Notes: generated from the letters alone by a model not told the origin. DNA of 64,000 nt from DATFVA01 sp963711455 (GCA_963711455.1 CAVQEH010000013.1:93014-157013); one strand, 5' to 3'. Shown: positions 52,283 through 62,277, counted from the stretch's first letter. Made by a program: numbers and translations.

Positions 52283-53539
52283 ATGTCAGAAAATTCAATT
52301 TCAAGTGATTTATTAATTGTAGGTGCAGGTATTGCCGGTATTACTGCTGCTGTTGAAGCTGCAGAGACGGGAGTAAATGTTATCCTCATTGAAAAAAATC
52401 CTTATATAGGCGGTAAAGTAACGCAGTTTAATAAATATTTTCCGAAATTATGCCCGCCTTCATGCGGATTGGAAATTAATATCAGGAGACTTCGTACTAA
52501 TCCTAAAATAAAACTCTTAACCTTAACTGAAGTCGCCGCTGTTTCAAAAGAAAACGGGAAATATAATGTCACTCTAAAAACAAAACCAAGATATATAAAT
52601 AACAAATGCACTGCATGTGGTGATTGTGTAAAGGTTTGTCCCCAGTCCCGGAAAAATGATTTCAACTATTCAATGGATGAAACAACTTCAATTTATCTTC
52701 CTTATGAAAATGCTTACCCGCTTAAGTATATAATTGATAAACAAAGCTGTCTCGGCGATAGCTGTAATGAATGTGTCGATGCATGCAAATATAATGCTAT
52801 CGATTTAAATGAACAGGAAAAAATTATTTCTGCGGAAGTCAGTTCTGTTATATGGGCTGTCGGCTGGGAGCCTTATGATGCCAATAAACTTGATCTGCTG
52901 GGCTACGGAAAATATCCTGACGTTATTACAAATGTAATGATGGAAAGGCTTTCTTCTGTTGATGGACCGACCAAAGGTGAGATACTCCGACCTTCCACCG
53001 GAGAAAAAATAAATAATGTTGCCTTTGTTCAATGCGCCGGATCAAGAGATGAAAATCATCTTGATTACTGTTCTTCAGTATGCTGTATGGCTTCACTTAA
53101 GCAAACGGGATATATAAGGGAACAGTATCCGGATGCGGAAATCCATGTTCATTATATTGATGTTCGCTCAAATGGTTTGCTTGAAGATTTTTATAACAAC
53201 GTTCAGAAGGATGATAAAATTCATTTTCATAGGGGGAAGGTAGCCAAAGTATTTAAGGATGATTCTACCGGTAATTTAATAATTGAAGCCGAAGATTCTT
53301 TGACTGGAAATCTAATGCAGAATGCGGTTGAACTTGTAGTGTTGGCTACAGGAATGAAACCAGCAACAGGAAATATTCCTGTAGATAAATCGCTTTTAGA
53401 TTCGGATGGTTTCCTTAAATCAAATGGAAATGGAACTGTAGGATGCGGAGTCATTACTAAACCAAAAGATGTTGCCTCAACTGTAAGAGAGGCTACTGGT
53501 TCAGTAATAAAAGCTATTCAAACAATTGGAAGGAATTAG
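52283..53539 (+). CDS. qmoA: QmoA, quinone-interacting oxidoreductase subunit A
   Basis: A 418-aa HdrA-like flavoprotein. FAD motif LLIVGAGIAGITAAVEAAETG, the HdrA-type KLCPPSCGLEINIRRLR block, cluster motifs CTACGDCVKVCP and CLGDSCNECVDACK, and a second nucleotide-binding half with FVQCAGSRDENHLDYCSSVCC. QmoABC carries electrons from menaquinol to APS reductase. It is 63 nt after the kinase-like gene and overlaps the upstream region of qmoB. Its partner qmoC is not adjacent but 7.3 kb downstream of qmoB. Confidence 0.94.
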   Translation: MSENSISSDLLIVGAGIAGITAAVEAAETGVNVILIEKNPYIGGKVTQFNKYFPKLCPPSCGLEINIRRLRTNPKIKLLTLTEVAAVSKENGKYNVTLKTKPRYINNKCTACGDCVKVCPQSRKNDFNYSMDETTSIYLPYENAYPLKYIIDKQSCLGDSCNECVDACKYNAIDLNEQEKIISAEVSSVIWAVGWEPYDANKLDLLGYGKYPDVITNVMMERLSSVDGPTKGEILRPSTGEKINNVAFVQCAGSRDENHLDYCSSVCCMASLKQTGYIREQYPDAEIHVHYIDVRSNGLLEDFYNNVQKDDKIHFHRGKVAKVFKDDSTGNLIIEAEDSLTGNLMQNAVELVVLATGMKPATGNIPVDKSLLDSDGFLKSNGNGTVGCGVITKPKDVASTVREATGSVIKAIQTIGRN

Positions 53540-53543
53540 TATT

Positions 53544-55763
53544 ATGTCGACAGAAAATAAAGTTGGAGTTTATCTCTGCTCCGGTTGTGGTTTAAATGAA
53601 TCATTAGATTTTGAACAATTGGAAAAAGTAGCTAAAGAAGAAAATAAAGTGCCGCTTTGTAAAGTAAGTCAGTGGTTGTGCAGCGACGAAAATGTAGAGA
53701 TGATTAAAAAAGATATTCAAAGCGAAGGCTTAAACAGGGTAGTTATAGGTGCCTGTTCGCAAAGATTTTTATCCGATGTTTTCACATTTGGCAGTAACGT
53801 TTTAGTTGACCGCGTTAACCTGAGAGAGAATGTTGCCTGGACACATAAACCTAAAGATGAAGATACCCAGATGCTTGCAAACGATTATATCAGGATGGGA
53901 ATCGCTAAGGTAAATAATAGTGAAATACCCGAACCGTTTCAAAGAGAAATCAATGAAACTATTCTTGTTGTGGGCGGAGGCATTACAGGAATGACTTCAG
54001 CAATTGCAGCAGCTAATGCCGGTTATTCCGTGGTACTTACTGAAAAAGAAGACAAGCTTGGCGGCTATGCAAATAAAATTTATAAAACTGAACCATCGCA
54101 TTCTCCATACACAGAACCTGAACTTCCTGAGATAGATAAAATAATTTCCGAAGTGGAATCGAATGATAAAATAAAAGTATTCAAATCATGTCTGATTAAT
54201 AAAATTTCGGGAGAACCCGGGAACTTTAATGTTTCCTTAAGTAATTCTCAGGCTGAAACCATAACTGTCGGGACAATAATTCAGGCTACAGGTTCTAAAC
54301 CCTATAATGCCGATAAGCTGGGAGACTTAGGTTATGGAAAAATTGATAATGTTATTACCAGCGTTCAGTTTGAAGAATATTTTTTAAATGGAAAAAAACT
54401 TCTTGATGGCAAACCGGTTAAGAGTGTGGCATTTATTCAGTGTGCCGGTTCAAGAGATGAAAAACATTTACCTTATTGTTCTTCAACGTGTTGTACCACT
54501 TCATTGAAGCAGGCTTTATATGTAAGAGAAAAATATCCTGATGCACTTATTTATATAATTTACAGGGACATAAGAACTCCTGCCAACATGGAACACTTTT
54601 ATAAACGTGTTCAGAACGAAGATAATATTTTCTTTACAAAAGGTGATGTCATCGCAGTAAACAATTCTGGTGATTCCGTATCTGTTGATATTGATAATTC
54701 ACTTTTGGGTGAAAAGATTCAGATAAAATCGGATATAGTAGTTCTTGCAACAGGCACTGTTCCTTCAACATTAGTTGGTGAACTGGAAACTGCTTCGGGA
54801 AATGAATCAGACGGTAAAACACTCGATGGAAAAAAAGCTGCTGCATCTGCTGAAGCCGGAGCTAAAATATTAAATCTTTCTTACAGGCAGGGAACGGATT
54901 TACCGACGCTTAAATATGGTTTCCCTGATTCACATTATATCTGTTTCCCTTATGAAACAAGAAGAACTGGAATTTATGCAGCAGGTTCAGTGCGGTATCC
55001 AATGAATATTGAAGAATGTAAAGAAGATGCTTTTGGAGCAGCGTTAAAAGCTGTTCAGGTAATACGTACTGCAAGAGAAGGAAAAGCTGTTCATCCAAGA
55101 TCAGGTGATCAGTCTTATCCGGATTTCTTTTTACAACGTTGTACACAGTGTAAGAGATGTACCGAGGAATGTCCGTTTGGTACACTTGATGAGGATGCCA
55201 AAGGAACTCCGCTTCTAAACTTAACAAGATGCAGAAGATGCGGCATCTGTCTTGGCGCATGTCCGGAAAGAATTATTTCATTTAAAGACTACTCAATTCA
55301 AATGATCTCTTCAATGATTAAAGCTGTAGAGATTCCGGATGAATTTGAGGAGAAGCCGAGAATACTTGCTTTCCTTTGTGAAAATGATGCATATCCTTCG
55401 CTGGATTTTGCAGGCAGACACAGACTTCAATATGATCCTAATATACGTGTTATCCCGGTTCGCTGTCTTGGTTCGGTTAATGTTGTTTGGATTGCAGATG
55501 CGCTTTCAAGAGGGTTTGATGGAGTTCTGATGATCGGTTGTAAATATGGAGATGATTACCAGTGCCATTACATAAAAGGAAGTGAACTGGCAAGCAAAAG
55601 AATGGAGAACGTTCAGGAAAAATTAAAGCAGCTTGTTCTTGAACCTGAAAGAGTGAAACTGCTTACTCTGTCAATTGATGAATACAATAAAATTCCCGGT
55701 ATATTCAATGATTTTGTTCAGGAAATAAGAGATATGGGTTTTAATCCTTATAAAGGAATGTAG
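53544..55763 (+). CDS. qmoB: QmoB, HdrA/MvhD-like flavoprotein
   Basis: About 739 aa. An N-terminal cluster segment (VGVYLCSGCGLNESL), FAD motif ILVVGGGITGMTSAIAAANAG (~140-160), FIQCAGSRDEKHLPYCSSTCC, ferredoxin motifs CTQCKRCTEECP and CRRCGICLGACP (~535-575), then a C-terminal MvhD-like domain with FLCENDAYPSLDFAGRHR, VRCLGSVN and GCKYGDDYQCHY. This order is diagnostic of QmoB. The frame opens at 53526 within qmoA, but ATG 53544 follows GGAAGG and gives the expected N terminus. It forms the cytoplasmic part of Qmo with QmoA. Confidence 0.94.
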   Translation: MSTENKVGVYLCSGCGLNESLDFEQLEKVAKEENKVPLCKVSQWLCSDENVEMIKKDIQSEGLNRVVIGACSQRFLSDVFTFGSNVLVDRVNLRENVAWTHKPKDEDTQMLANDYIRMGIAKVNNSEIPEPFQREINETILVVGGGITGMTSAIAAANAGYSVVLTEKEDKLGGYANKIYKTEPSHSPYTEPELPEIDKIISEVESNDKIKVFKSCLINKISGEPGNFNVSLSNSQAETITVGTIIQATGSKPYNADKLGDLGYGKIDNVITSVQFEEYFLNGKKLLDGKPVKSVAFIQCAGSRDEKHLPYCSSTCCTTSLKQALYVREKYPDALIYIIYRDIRTPANMEHFYKRVQNEDNIFFTKGDVIAVNNSGDSVSVDIDNSLLGEKIQIKSDIVVLATGTVPSTLVGELETASGNESDGKTLDGKKAAASAEAGAKILNLSYRQGTDLPTLKYGFPDSHYICFPYETRRTGIYAAGSVRYPMNIEECKEDAFGAALKAVQVIRTAREGKAVHPRSGDQSYPDFFLQRCTQCKRCTEECPFGTLDEDAKGTPLLNLTRCRRCGICLGACPERIISFKDYSIQMISSMIKAVEIPDEFEEKPRILAFLCENDAYPSLDFAGRHRLQYDPNIRVIPVRCLGSVNVVWIADALSRGFDGVLMIGCKYGDDYQCHYIKGSELASKRMENVQEKLKQLVLEPERVKLLTLSIDEYNKIPGIFNDFVQEIRDMGFNPYKGM

Positions 55764-55905
55764 CAATTAAATGGCAACAGGATGAATACAGAAACACCAT
55801 TCACATTGCTTTTACATCTGTATAGCAATAGTTTTTGTTAAGAATTTATCCTGTTTTTGCAGGAAATTAGTCTAAAATTTGTAAATAATTATCTGAATAA
55901 GGGAG

Positions 55906-56061
55906 ATGAAATTGCCTGTTTTTTTTGGGGAAATACACCGGCTGATTATGGGAAAGTCAAATATCTCTTTCAAATTAATCGAAGAGCAGGCAGCTTTATT
56001 AATTAACCCGGACTTCAGAACAGTTAACAAAAAACAATTTAAATGGAAGGGATTTATATGA
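55906..56061 (+). CDS. Possible small ORF overlapping the sat start
   Basis: A 51-codon frame starting MKLPVFFGEIHRLIMGKSNI and ending QFKWKGFI, whose TGA overlaps the sat ATG as ATGA. It could be a leader peptide coupling translation to sat. Against it: the GGGAG abuts the ATG with no spacing, there is a run of eight T in the frame, and no family is recognised. The surrounding 55764-56057 gap otherwise holds the sat-apr promoter, which I could not pin down. Confidence 0.3.
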   Translation: MKLPVFFGEIHRLIMGKSNISFKLIEEQAALLINPDFRTVNKKQFKWKGFI

Positions 56062-57290
56062 GTAAATCAAACCTGATCAGACCCCATGGTAGTGACGAGT
56101 TAAAGATACTTCTACTTAGTGGAAAAGAGAAAGACGAGGAATTAAAAAAAGCACAAAAACTTAAAAAAATTCCTGCAACAAGTCGTGAAACGGGCGATTT
56201 AATAATGCTCGGTATAGGAGGCTTTACTCCTTTAGATGGCTTTATGGGATATGATGATTGGAAAAGTGTCAGCTCTGAAATGAAAATGACAAATGGTTTG
56301 TTCTGGCCTATACCAATTACTTTCTCAGTAACAAAAGAAGTGGCTGATTCTTTAAAGATTAATGATGAAGTAACAATAATCAGCGATGAAACCAAAGAAT
56401 TTATGGCTACCATGAAGGTAACCGAAAAATATAAAATAGATAAACTCTTCGAATGCAAAAATGTATTTACCACAACAGATCCCGAACACCCGGGAGTAAA
56501 GATGGTAATGGAACAACTGGAATGGAATATTGCTGGTCCGGTTAAAGTACTATCAGAAAGTTATTTCCCTGAAGAGTTCAAAGGAATTTACCAGCGTCCG
56601 GCTGAAAGCAGAAAAATCTTTGAAGAAAAAGGATGGAGAACTATTGCCGCATTACAGTTGCGCAACCCGATGCATCGTTCTCACGAATATCTTGCAAAGA
56701 TTGCTGTGGAAGTTTCGGATGGTCTTTATATCCATCAATTGGTAGGAAAACTTAAACCGGGTGATATACCTGCAGACGTAAGAGTTAAGTGCATAGATAC
56801 ACTTGTAGAAAATTACTTTGATAAAAGCAGAGTAGTCGCAGGTGGATATCCTCTTGATATGCGTTATGCAGGCCCGAGAGAGGCCCTGCTGCACGGCGTT
56901 TTCCGTCAGAACTTTGGATGTACTCACATGATTATCGGTCGTGATCATGCAGGTGTAGGGAACTATTACGGTCCTTTTGATGCACAGGAATCTTATTATA
57001 AGTTGTGGGATGGTGCATTAGAATGCAAGATGCTTCCGATAGATTGGACATTCTGGTGTTATAAATGCGGCGGAATGGCTTCAATGAAAACCTGTCCTCA
57101 TAAGAAAGAAGATAGATTATTCCTCAGCGGTACAGCACTCAGGAAAGCTCTTTCAGAAAACGGTGACGTACCTGCAGAATTCAGTCGTCCTGAAGTGCTT
57201 ACAATACTGAGAGATTATTATGCACATTTAGAAGAAAAAGTTGAAATCAAAATGCATCAGTTTGCAACTGGTGATTTAGAGAAAAAATAA
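56058..57290 (+). CDS. sat: Sulfate adenylyltransferase (ATP sulfurylase)
   Basis: Activates sulfate with ATP to adenosine 5'-phosphosulfate and pyrophosphate, the first step of sulfate reduction. About 410 aa. ATP/sulfate-site motifs LQLRNPMHRSHEYL (QxRNPxHxxH) and IGRDHAGVGNYYGP, plus a zinc-type segment FWCYKCGGMASMKTCPH typical of prokaryotic dissimilatory Sat, and FLSGTALRKALSENGDVP. No C-terminal APS-kinase domain is present. ATG 56058 follows GGAAGGG; an earlier in-frame ATG at 56043 is less well placed. Starts the sat-aprBA block. Confidence 0.96.
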   Translation: MSKSNLIRPHGSDELKILLLSGKEKDEELKKAQKLKKIPATSRETGDLIMLGIGGFTPLDGFMGYDDWKSVSSEMKMTNGLFWPIPITFSVTKEVADSLKINDEVTIISDETKEFMATMKVTEKYKIDKLFECKNVFTTTDPEHPGVKMVMEQLEWNIAGPVKVLSESYFPEEFKGIYQRPAESRKIFEEKGWRTIAALQLRNPMHRSHEYLAKIAVEVSDGLYIHQLVGKLKPGDIPADVRVKCIDTLVENYFDKSRVVAGGYPLDMRYAGPREALLHGVFRQNFGCTHMIIGRDHAGVGNYYGPFDAQESYYKLWDGALECKMLPIDWTFWCYKCGGMASMKTCPHKKEDRLFLSGTALRKALSENGDVPAEFSRPEVLTILRDYYAHLEEKVEIKMHQFATGDLEKK

Positions 57291-57356
57291 AAAATGAATT
57301 TTGAGTAATTCAAAAATATGTTAGTTAACTAAATAAACTATAAAGGAGATAAACTA

Positions 57357-57794
57357 ATGCCAAGTTATGTATTACAAGATAAATGTGACGGCTGCAAAGC
57401 ACTGGATAAAACTGCTTGTCAATACATTTGTCCTAACGACTTAATGGTATTGGACAAAATTAAGATGCAGGCATATAACCGTGAACCCGAAATGTGCTGG
57501 GAATGTTATAACTGCGTTAAAATTTGTCCGACACAAGCAATTGAAGTTCGTGGCTACGCAGATTTCGTTCCATTGGGCGCTTCGGTTACTCCAATGCGCA
57601 GTACAGACAGCATACTCTGGACCGTTAAATTCAGGAACGGAAGCCTGAAAAGGTTCAAGTTCCCAATCCGTACCACCCCTGAAGGTAAAGCTCAACCAGA
57701 TGGTGGATTCGCAACTCATGATGATCTCAGGACCCCTGCACTTTATACTGAACCTGAATCTCTAGGACTTAAAGCAGTTGTAACATTAAACTAA
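57357..57794 (+). CDS. aprB: APS reductase beta subunit
   Basis: A 145-aa two-[4Fe-4S] ferredoxin subunit: CDGCKALDKTACQYICPNDL holds one set of ligands and CWECYNCVKICPTQAIEVRGYADF the other. The C-terminal part (SILWTVKFRNGSLKRFKFPIRTT) is the tail that wraps around AprA. It receives electrons from Qmo and passes them to the FAD of AprA. GGAG ribosome-binding site; 24 nt before aprA. Confidence 0.96.
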   Translation: MPSYVLQDKCDGCKALDKTACQYICPNDLMVLDKIKMQAYNREPEMCWECYNCVKICPTQAIEVRGYADFVPLGASVTPMRSTDSILWTVKFRNGSLKRFKFPIRTTPEGKAQPDGGFATHDDLRTPALYTEPESLGLKAVVTLN

Positions 57795-57818
57795 GTAAAC
57801 AATAAGGAGATAAGAATA

Positions 57819-59717
57819 ATGGCTAATTTTGAAACCGTAGAAGTCACCACTGATCTTCTCATTGTGGGTGGTGGTATGGCTGCTTGTGGTGCAGCTGTAG
57901 AGGCTTCATACTGGGCAAAGAAAAATGGATTAAAAGTTACACTTGTAGACAAAGCTGCAGTAGACCGCAGTGGCGCGGTTGCTATGGGTTTATCTGCAAT
58001 TAATCAATACGTTGGATTACGTGATGGTCAGAATACTTTAAAAGATTATGTTGATTATGTTCGCAATGACCTTATGGGTATTACCCGTGAAGATCTTGTT
58101 TTTAACATAGCCCGTCACGTAGACTCAACAGTTCATCTTTTTGAAAAATGGGGATTGCCGATCTGGAAAGATGAAAAAGGCGCTTACGTTCATGAAGGCA
58201 GATGGCAATTAATGATCAACGGTGAATCTTATAAAGTTATTGTTGCTGAGGCAGCAAAGAATGCTCTTGGTACAGATAATATTTATGAGAGAGTATTTAT
58301 TGTTAATCCGATTATGGAAGGCAACCGTTGTGTTGGTGCTGTTGGTTTCAGTGTTCGCGAAGATAAATTTTATATCTTTAAATCAAAGGCTGTACTGGTT
58401 GCAATGGGTGGTGCAGTACACGTATTCAAACCGCGTTCTTCAGGTGAAGGTCTTGGAAGAGCATGGTATCCGCCATGGAACTCAGGCTCGAGTGCTTACT
58501 TTACACTAAAAGCCGGTGCAGAAATGACCTGCCAGGAAGTTCGTTTTATTCCTGTAAGATTTAAAGATGCATACGGACCTGTTGGTGCATGGTTCTTATT
58601 GTTCAAATCCCGTGCAACAAACGGAATGGATGAAAACTATATGGAAACCCGTAAACCCGAACTGGAAAAATGGTTACCGTATGGTAAGGTAAAACCTGTC
58701 CCTGCAAACCTGCGTAACTGGTTAATGATGCTGGACGTTCAGGAAGGTAAAGGTCCTATCTTTATGCGTACTGAAGAAGCAATCAGTAAAATAGCTGCAT
58801 CTGCAGGCGATGAAAAAGCAGCAAAGAAAAAACTGAAAGAATTAGAATCAGAAGCATGGGAAGATTTCCTCGATATGACGATTTCACAAGCCATACTTTG
58901 GGCAGCTACAAATACAGCTCCTGAAGAAAGAGCTTCAGAAATTGCAGCCGCAGAACCATACTTTATTGGTTCACACTCAGGTGCATCTGGTGCATGGGTA
59001 AGTGGTCCTGAAGATGTGGCTCCAAAAGAATATTTCTGGGGTTATGATAATATGTGTACTGTAGAAGGATTATTCTGTGCTGGTGATGCTTCAGGAGCTT
59101 CCAGCCATAAATTCTCTTCAGGTTCACATGCAGAAGGTCGTATTGCTGCAAAAGCTGCTATTCGTTTTATTGTTGATCATCCGGATCCGATCAACTATAA
59201 TATGAATAGTCTTGAAGAAATGAAAAAAGAAATTCTTCAGCCTCTCGATACTTATGCAGAATTCAGCAAAAAGACTGTAACCCAGGATGTTAATCCTTAT
59301 TATATCATTCCGAAAATGTTCATGTTCAGATTACAGAAAATTATGGATGAATATGCAGGCGGTGTTTCAACAGGCTTTACTACAAGTCAAAAATTACTTG
59401 AAAAAGGTCTCGATCTGCTTAGCTTCCTGAAGGAAGATGCTTCTAAACTAGGTGCTGCAGATTTGCACGAACTTATGAGATGCTGGGAGAATGTACATCG
59501 CATGTGGCAGGCCGAAGCTCACGTACGTACATTGTTATTCCGCGAAGAAACAAGATGGCCGGGATATTATTTCAGAGCAGATAAACCCTCAATGGATCAT
59601 GAAAATTGGGATGCATTTGCTAACTGTAAATATGATCCTTCTGCAGATAAATGGGAAATGATTAAACGACCAATACTCAGAGTATTTAAAGAGGATAAAG
59701 AAGCCGCAATGGCTTAA
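57819..59717 (+). CDS. aprA: APS reductase alpha subunit
   Basis: A 632-aa FAD enzyme reducing APS to sulfite and AMP. FAD-binding LLIVGGGMAACGAAVEASYWAKKNG (residues ~9-33), DKAAVDRSGAVAMGLSAINQY, and the substrate-site elements RHVDSTVHLFEKWGLPIW, GEGLGRAWYPPWNSGS and SGASGAWVSGPEDVAP. GLFCAGDASGASSHKFSSGSHAEGR is the C-terminal FAD-binding block. Length and motifs correspond to dissimilatory AprA. A strong terminator follows at 59747-59770. Confidence 0.96.
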   Translation: MANFETVEVTTDLLIVGGGMAACGAAVEASYWAKKNGLKVTLVDKAAVDRSGAVAMGLSAINQYVGLRDGQNTLKDYVDYVRNDLMGITREDLVFNIARHVDSTVHLFEKWGLPIWKDEKGAYVHEGRWQLMINGESYKVIVAEAAKNALGTDNIYERVFIVNPIMEGNRCVGAVGFSVREDKFYIFKSKAVLVAMGGAVHVFKPRSSGEGLGRAWYPPWNSGSSAYFTLKAGAEMTCQEVRFIPVRFKDAYGPVGAWFLLFKSRATNGMDENYMETRKPELEKWLPYGKVKPVPANLRNWLMMLDVQEGKGPIFMRTEEAISKIAASAGDEKAAKKKLKELESEAWEDFLDMTISQAILWAATNTAPEERASEIAAAEPYFIGSHSGASGAWVSGPEDVAPKEYFWGYDNMCTVEGLFCAGDASGASSHKFSSGSHAEGRIAAKAAIRFIVDHPDPINYNMNSLEEMKKEILQPLDTYAEFSKKTVTQDVNPYYIIPKMFMFRLQKIMDEYAGGVSTGFTTSQKLLEKGLDLLSFLKEDASKLGAADLHELMRCWENVHRMWQAEAHVRTLLFREETRWPGYYFRADKPSMDHENWDAFANCKYDPSADKWEMIKRPILRVFKEDKEAAMA

Positions 59718-59746
59718 TTTTCCATTTACTTAATTGTTTAAAGATA

Positions 59747-59770
59747 TCCCCCGGGTTTTATACCGGGGGA
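59747..59770 (+). terminator. Terminator after aprA
   Basis: Perfect stem TCCCCCGG/CCGGGGGA with loop GTTTTATA, 29 nt after the aprA stop, followed by TGATATTTTATAAAA. It separates the sat-aprBA unit from hppA. Confidence 0.75.
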
Positions 59771-59873
59771 TGATATTTTATAAAAGGAATTAATACCTTC
59801 AGTTTAATAATTGGGGGATGAAGTTAGGTATAATAAAAATGTTACTTTTGAATTCTCACAATGGAGATAATAT

Positions 59874-61940
59874 ATGCCCACCTGGATTTTTCTCGTACCT
59901 ATTTTAGGAATTATTGCTCTTCTTTTTGCATTCTATAAAGCAGCTTGGGTCAATCGTCAGGATGCAGGAACAGAGAAGATGATAGAAATAGCGGGTCATG
60001 TGCGTGAAGGCGCTATGGCTTTTCTAAAAAGGGAATATAGTGTTTTAGCAATTTTCGTTATTGTTGTAGCAGCTTTACTAGCTTTTGCTAATTGGAGTAC
60101 ACCGGATAGCAGTCCTGTCATTGCTATATCGTTTGTACTTGGTGCTTCCTGCTCGGCTTTAGCAGGATTCTTCGGAATGCGTGTTGCAACTTCAGCTAAT
60201 GTAAGAACCACAAATGCCGCCAGGGAAAGTTTAAACCGTGCTTTAAAGGTAGCTTTTTCGGGTGGAACTGTGATGGGAATGTGTGTCGTTGGACTTGGAG
60301 TATTAGGGCTTGGTTTACTCTTTCCAATTTATTCTGAAATATTCCATAATGCCGACGGTTCAATAAACTTTTTGGTAGTAGTAAATGTTATTACCGGTTT
60401 TTCATTTGGTGCATCATCAATCGCTTTCTTTGCAAGAGTAGGTGGAGGAATTTACACTAAAGCTGCTGATGTTGGTGCCGACCTTGTTGGGAAAGTGGAA
60501 GCCGGTATTCCCGAGGACGATCCAAGAAATCCCGCAACAATTGCAGATAATGTTGGTGATAATGTGGGTGATGTTGCAGGAATGGGAGCGGATCTTTTTG
60601 AAAGCTATGTTGGTTCTATTATAGGTACAATGGTATTAGGAATAGTATATCAGGATTTGAATTTAATAATCCTTCCTTTATTCCTTGCCGGATTAGGAAT
60701 TGTCTGTTCAATCGTCGGAACTTTTGCTGTCCGGACTAAAGAAGGAGGGAATCCGCAGGCTGCTTTGAACCTTGGAACTTTTGGAGCGGGTATCCTGATG
60801 ATAATTTTTACTTATCCGGTAATCAAATATTTTGTTCCAGGAACCTCTCAACCGGTTTCCGATGTAACAGGGTTATTAAAAAGTTTAACCGCAGAAAATA
60901 TTTTTATTGTGACAATCATTGGCCTCATTGCAGGTATAGCGATCGGACTGACCACAGAATATTACACTTCTGAATCAAGAAAACCTGCAAGAAAAATTGC
61001 TTCGCAATCCCAAACCGGCCCCGCTACAAATATTATTGCCGGACTTGCACTTGGTATGAGATCTACCACATTGCCGGTAATCTATATTGCTTTAGGTATT
61101 GTATTTTCATATTACTTTGCCGGATTGTATGGAATAGCAATCGCGGCTTTGGGAATGTTATCAACTACAGGAATTCAACTTGCCGTTGATGCATATGGAC
61201 CCATTGCAGATAATTCAGGTGGATTGGCCGAAATGAGCGGGTTGCCGCCGGAAGTTAGACAAAGAACAGATAAACTGGATGCGGTTGGAAATACTACTGC
61301 TGCCATAGGAAAAGGCTTTGCCATTGGTTCTGCCGCTTTAACTGCACTTGCTCTGTTTAGTGCATTTCAATCACAGGCGCATCTAACAATGATTGATGTT
61401 ACTAATCCGTATGTTATGGCGGGATTATTTGTGGGAGGTATACTTCCATTTTTGTTTAGTTCAATGGCGATGAGTGCAGTCGGCAATGCTGCATTTGATA
61501 TGATTGAAGAAGTAAGACGCCAGTTCAGAGAAATTCCCGGCTTAATGGAAAACAAAGCAAAAGCAGATTATGCAAAGTGTGTTGATATTGCTACGGCTGC
61601 TGCTATTAAAAAAATGATTGCCCCGGGACTTATTGCTGTAATAACTCCTGTTGTTTTCGGATTTCTTAATAAAGAAGCTTTAGGAGGTCTGTTAGCAGGT
61701 GTTACTGTAGTTGGAGTTTTAATGGCTATCTTCCAGTCAAATGCAGGAGGAGCCTGGGATAATGCGAAGAAGTATATTGAGGCAGGAGCTTTCGGTGGTA
61801 AAGGGTCTGATTCTCATAAAGCTGCTGTGGTTGGCGATACCGTAGGCGATCCATTTAAAGATACATCCGGGCCTTCATTAAATATTTTGATTAAATTAAT
61901 GGCTGTAATTGCTTTAGTTATTGCACCATTAATCAGATAG
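59874..61940 (+). CDS. hppA: Membrane-bound ion-pumping pyrophosphatase
   Basis: A 688-aa integral membrane pyrophosphatase with about 16 helices. Catalytic motifs: DVGADLVGKVEAGIPEDDPRNPA with DNVGDNVGD, and near the C terminus GDTVGDPFKDTSGPSLN. In GNTTAAIGKGFAIGSA (~471-486) the alanine after TTA marks the potassium-dependent class (lysine in the independent class), so the ion pumped is H+ or Na+ with K+ required. It would conserve energy from the pyrophosphate made by Sat, which fits its place after sat-aprBA. Confidence 0.95.
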   Translation: MPTWIFLVPILGIIALLFAFYKAAWVNRQDAGTEKMIEIAGHVREGAMAFLKREYSVLAIFVIVVAALLAFANWSTPDSSPVIAISFVLGASCSALAGFFGMRVATSANVRTTNAARESLNRALKVAFSGGTVMGMCVVGLGVLGLGLLFPIYSEIFHNADGSINFLVVVNVITGFSFGASSIAFFARVGGGIYTKAADVGADLVGKVEAGIPEDDPRNPATIADNVGDNVGDVAGMGADLFESYVGSIIGTMVLGIVYQDLNLIILPLFLAGLGIVCSIVGTFAVRTKEGGNPQAALNLGTFGAGILMIIFTYPVIKYFVPGTSQPVSDVTGLLKSLTAENIFIVTIIGLIAGIAIGLTTEYYTSESRKPARKIASQSQTGPATNIIAGLALGMRSTTLPVIYIALGIVFSYYFAGLYGIAIAALGMLSTTGIQLAVDAYGPIADNSGGLAEMSGLPPEVRQRTDKLDAVGNTTAAIGKGFAIGSAALTALALFSAFQSQAHLTMIDVTNPYVMAGLFVGGILPFLFSSMAMSAVGNAAFDMIEEVRRQFREIPGLMENKAKADYAKCVDIATAAAIKKMIAPGLIAVITPVVFGFLNKEALGGLLAGVTVVGVLMAIFQSNAGGAWDNAKKYIEAGAFGGKGSDSHKAAVVGDTVGDPFKDTSGPSLNILIKLMAVIALVIAPLIR

Positions 61941-61948
61941 GCACAAAA

Positions 61949-62218
61949 ATGAAGGAAATAGATAAAATACCGACATGCCCCCATTGCAATAAAGAATTGA
62001 AAAAATGGCTTTGTCCACCCGAATCTTCGTGGGGAGTCGAGTTCCAGTATGTATGCTTTAATGACGATTGCCCATATTTTATAGGTGGTTGGAAATGGAT
62101 GAAAGAAAAATATAATCAGAATATATCTTATAGATACAGACTCAATCCGGTTAATAATGAATCGGGACCCCTGCCGGTCTGGTCTAAAGATGCTTTAAAG
62201 AATTCGATAATTGAATAA
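61949..62218 (+). CDS. Small zinc-ribbon protein (ogr/Delta-like)
   Basis: An 89-aa protein with two cysteine pairs: CPHCNKELKKW and YVCFNDDCPYFIGGWKWM. The spacing resembles ogr/Delta-type zinc ribbons. It ends with Arg/Asn-rich tail SYRYRLNPVNNESGPLPVW. It lies 8 nt after hppA, between the sat-apr-hppA genes and qmoC. Function unknown; a link to Apr/Qmo assembly is only a guess from position. Confidence 0.68.
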   Translation: MKEIDKIPTCPHCNKELKKWLCPPESSWGVEFQYVCFNDDCPYFIGGWKWMKEKYNQNISYRYRLNPVNNESGPLPVWSKDALKNSIIE

Positions 62219-62277
62219 TAGTTCTGACTATAATCAAGTCAGGTTTGAGATAGAAAATAAATTCAGGGAGCACAAAA

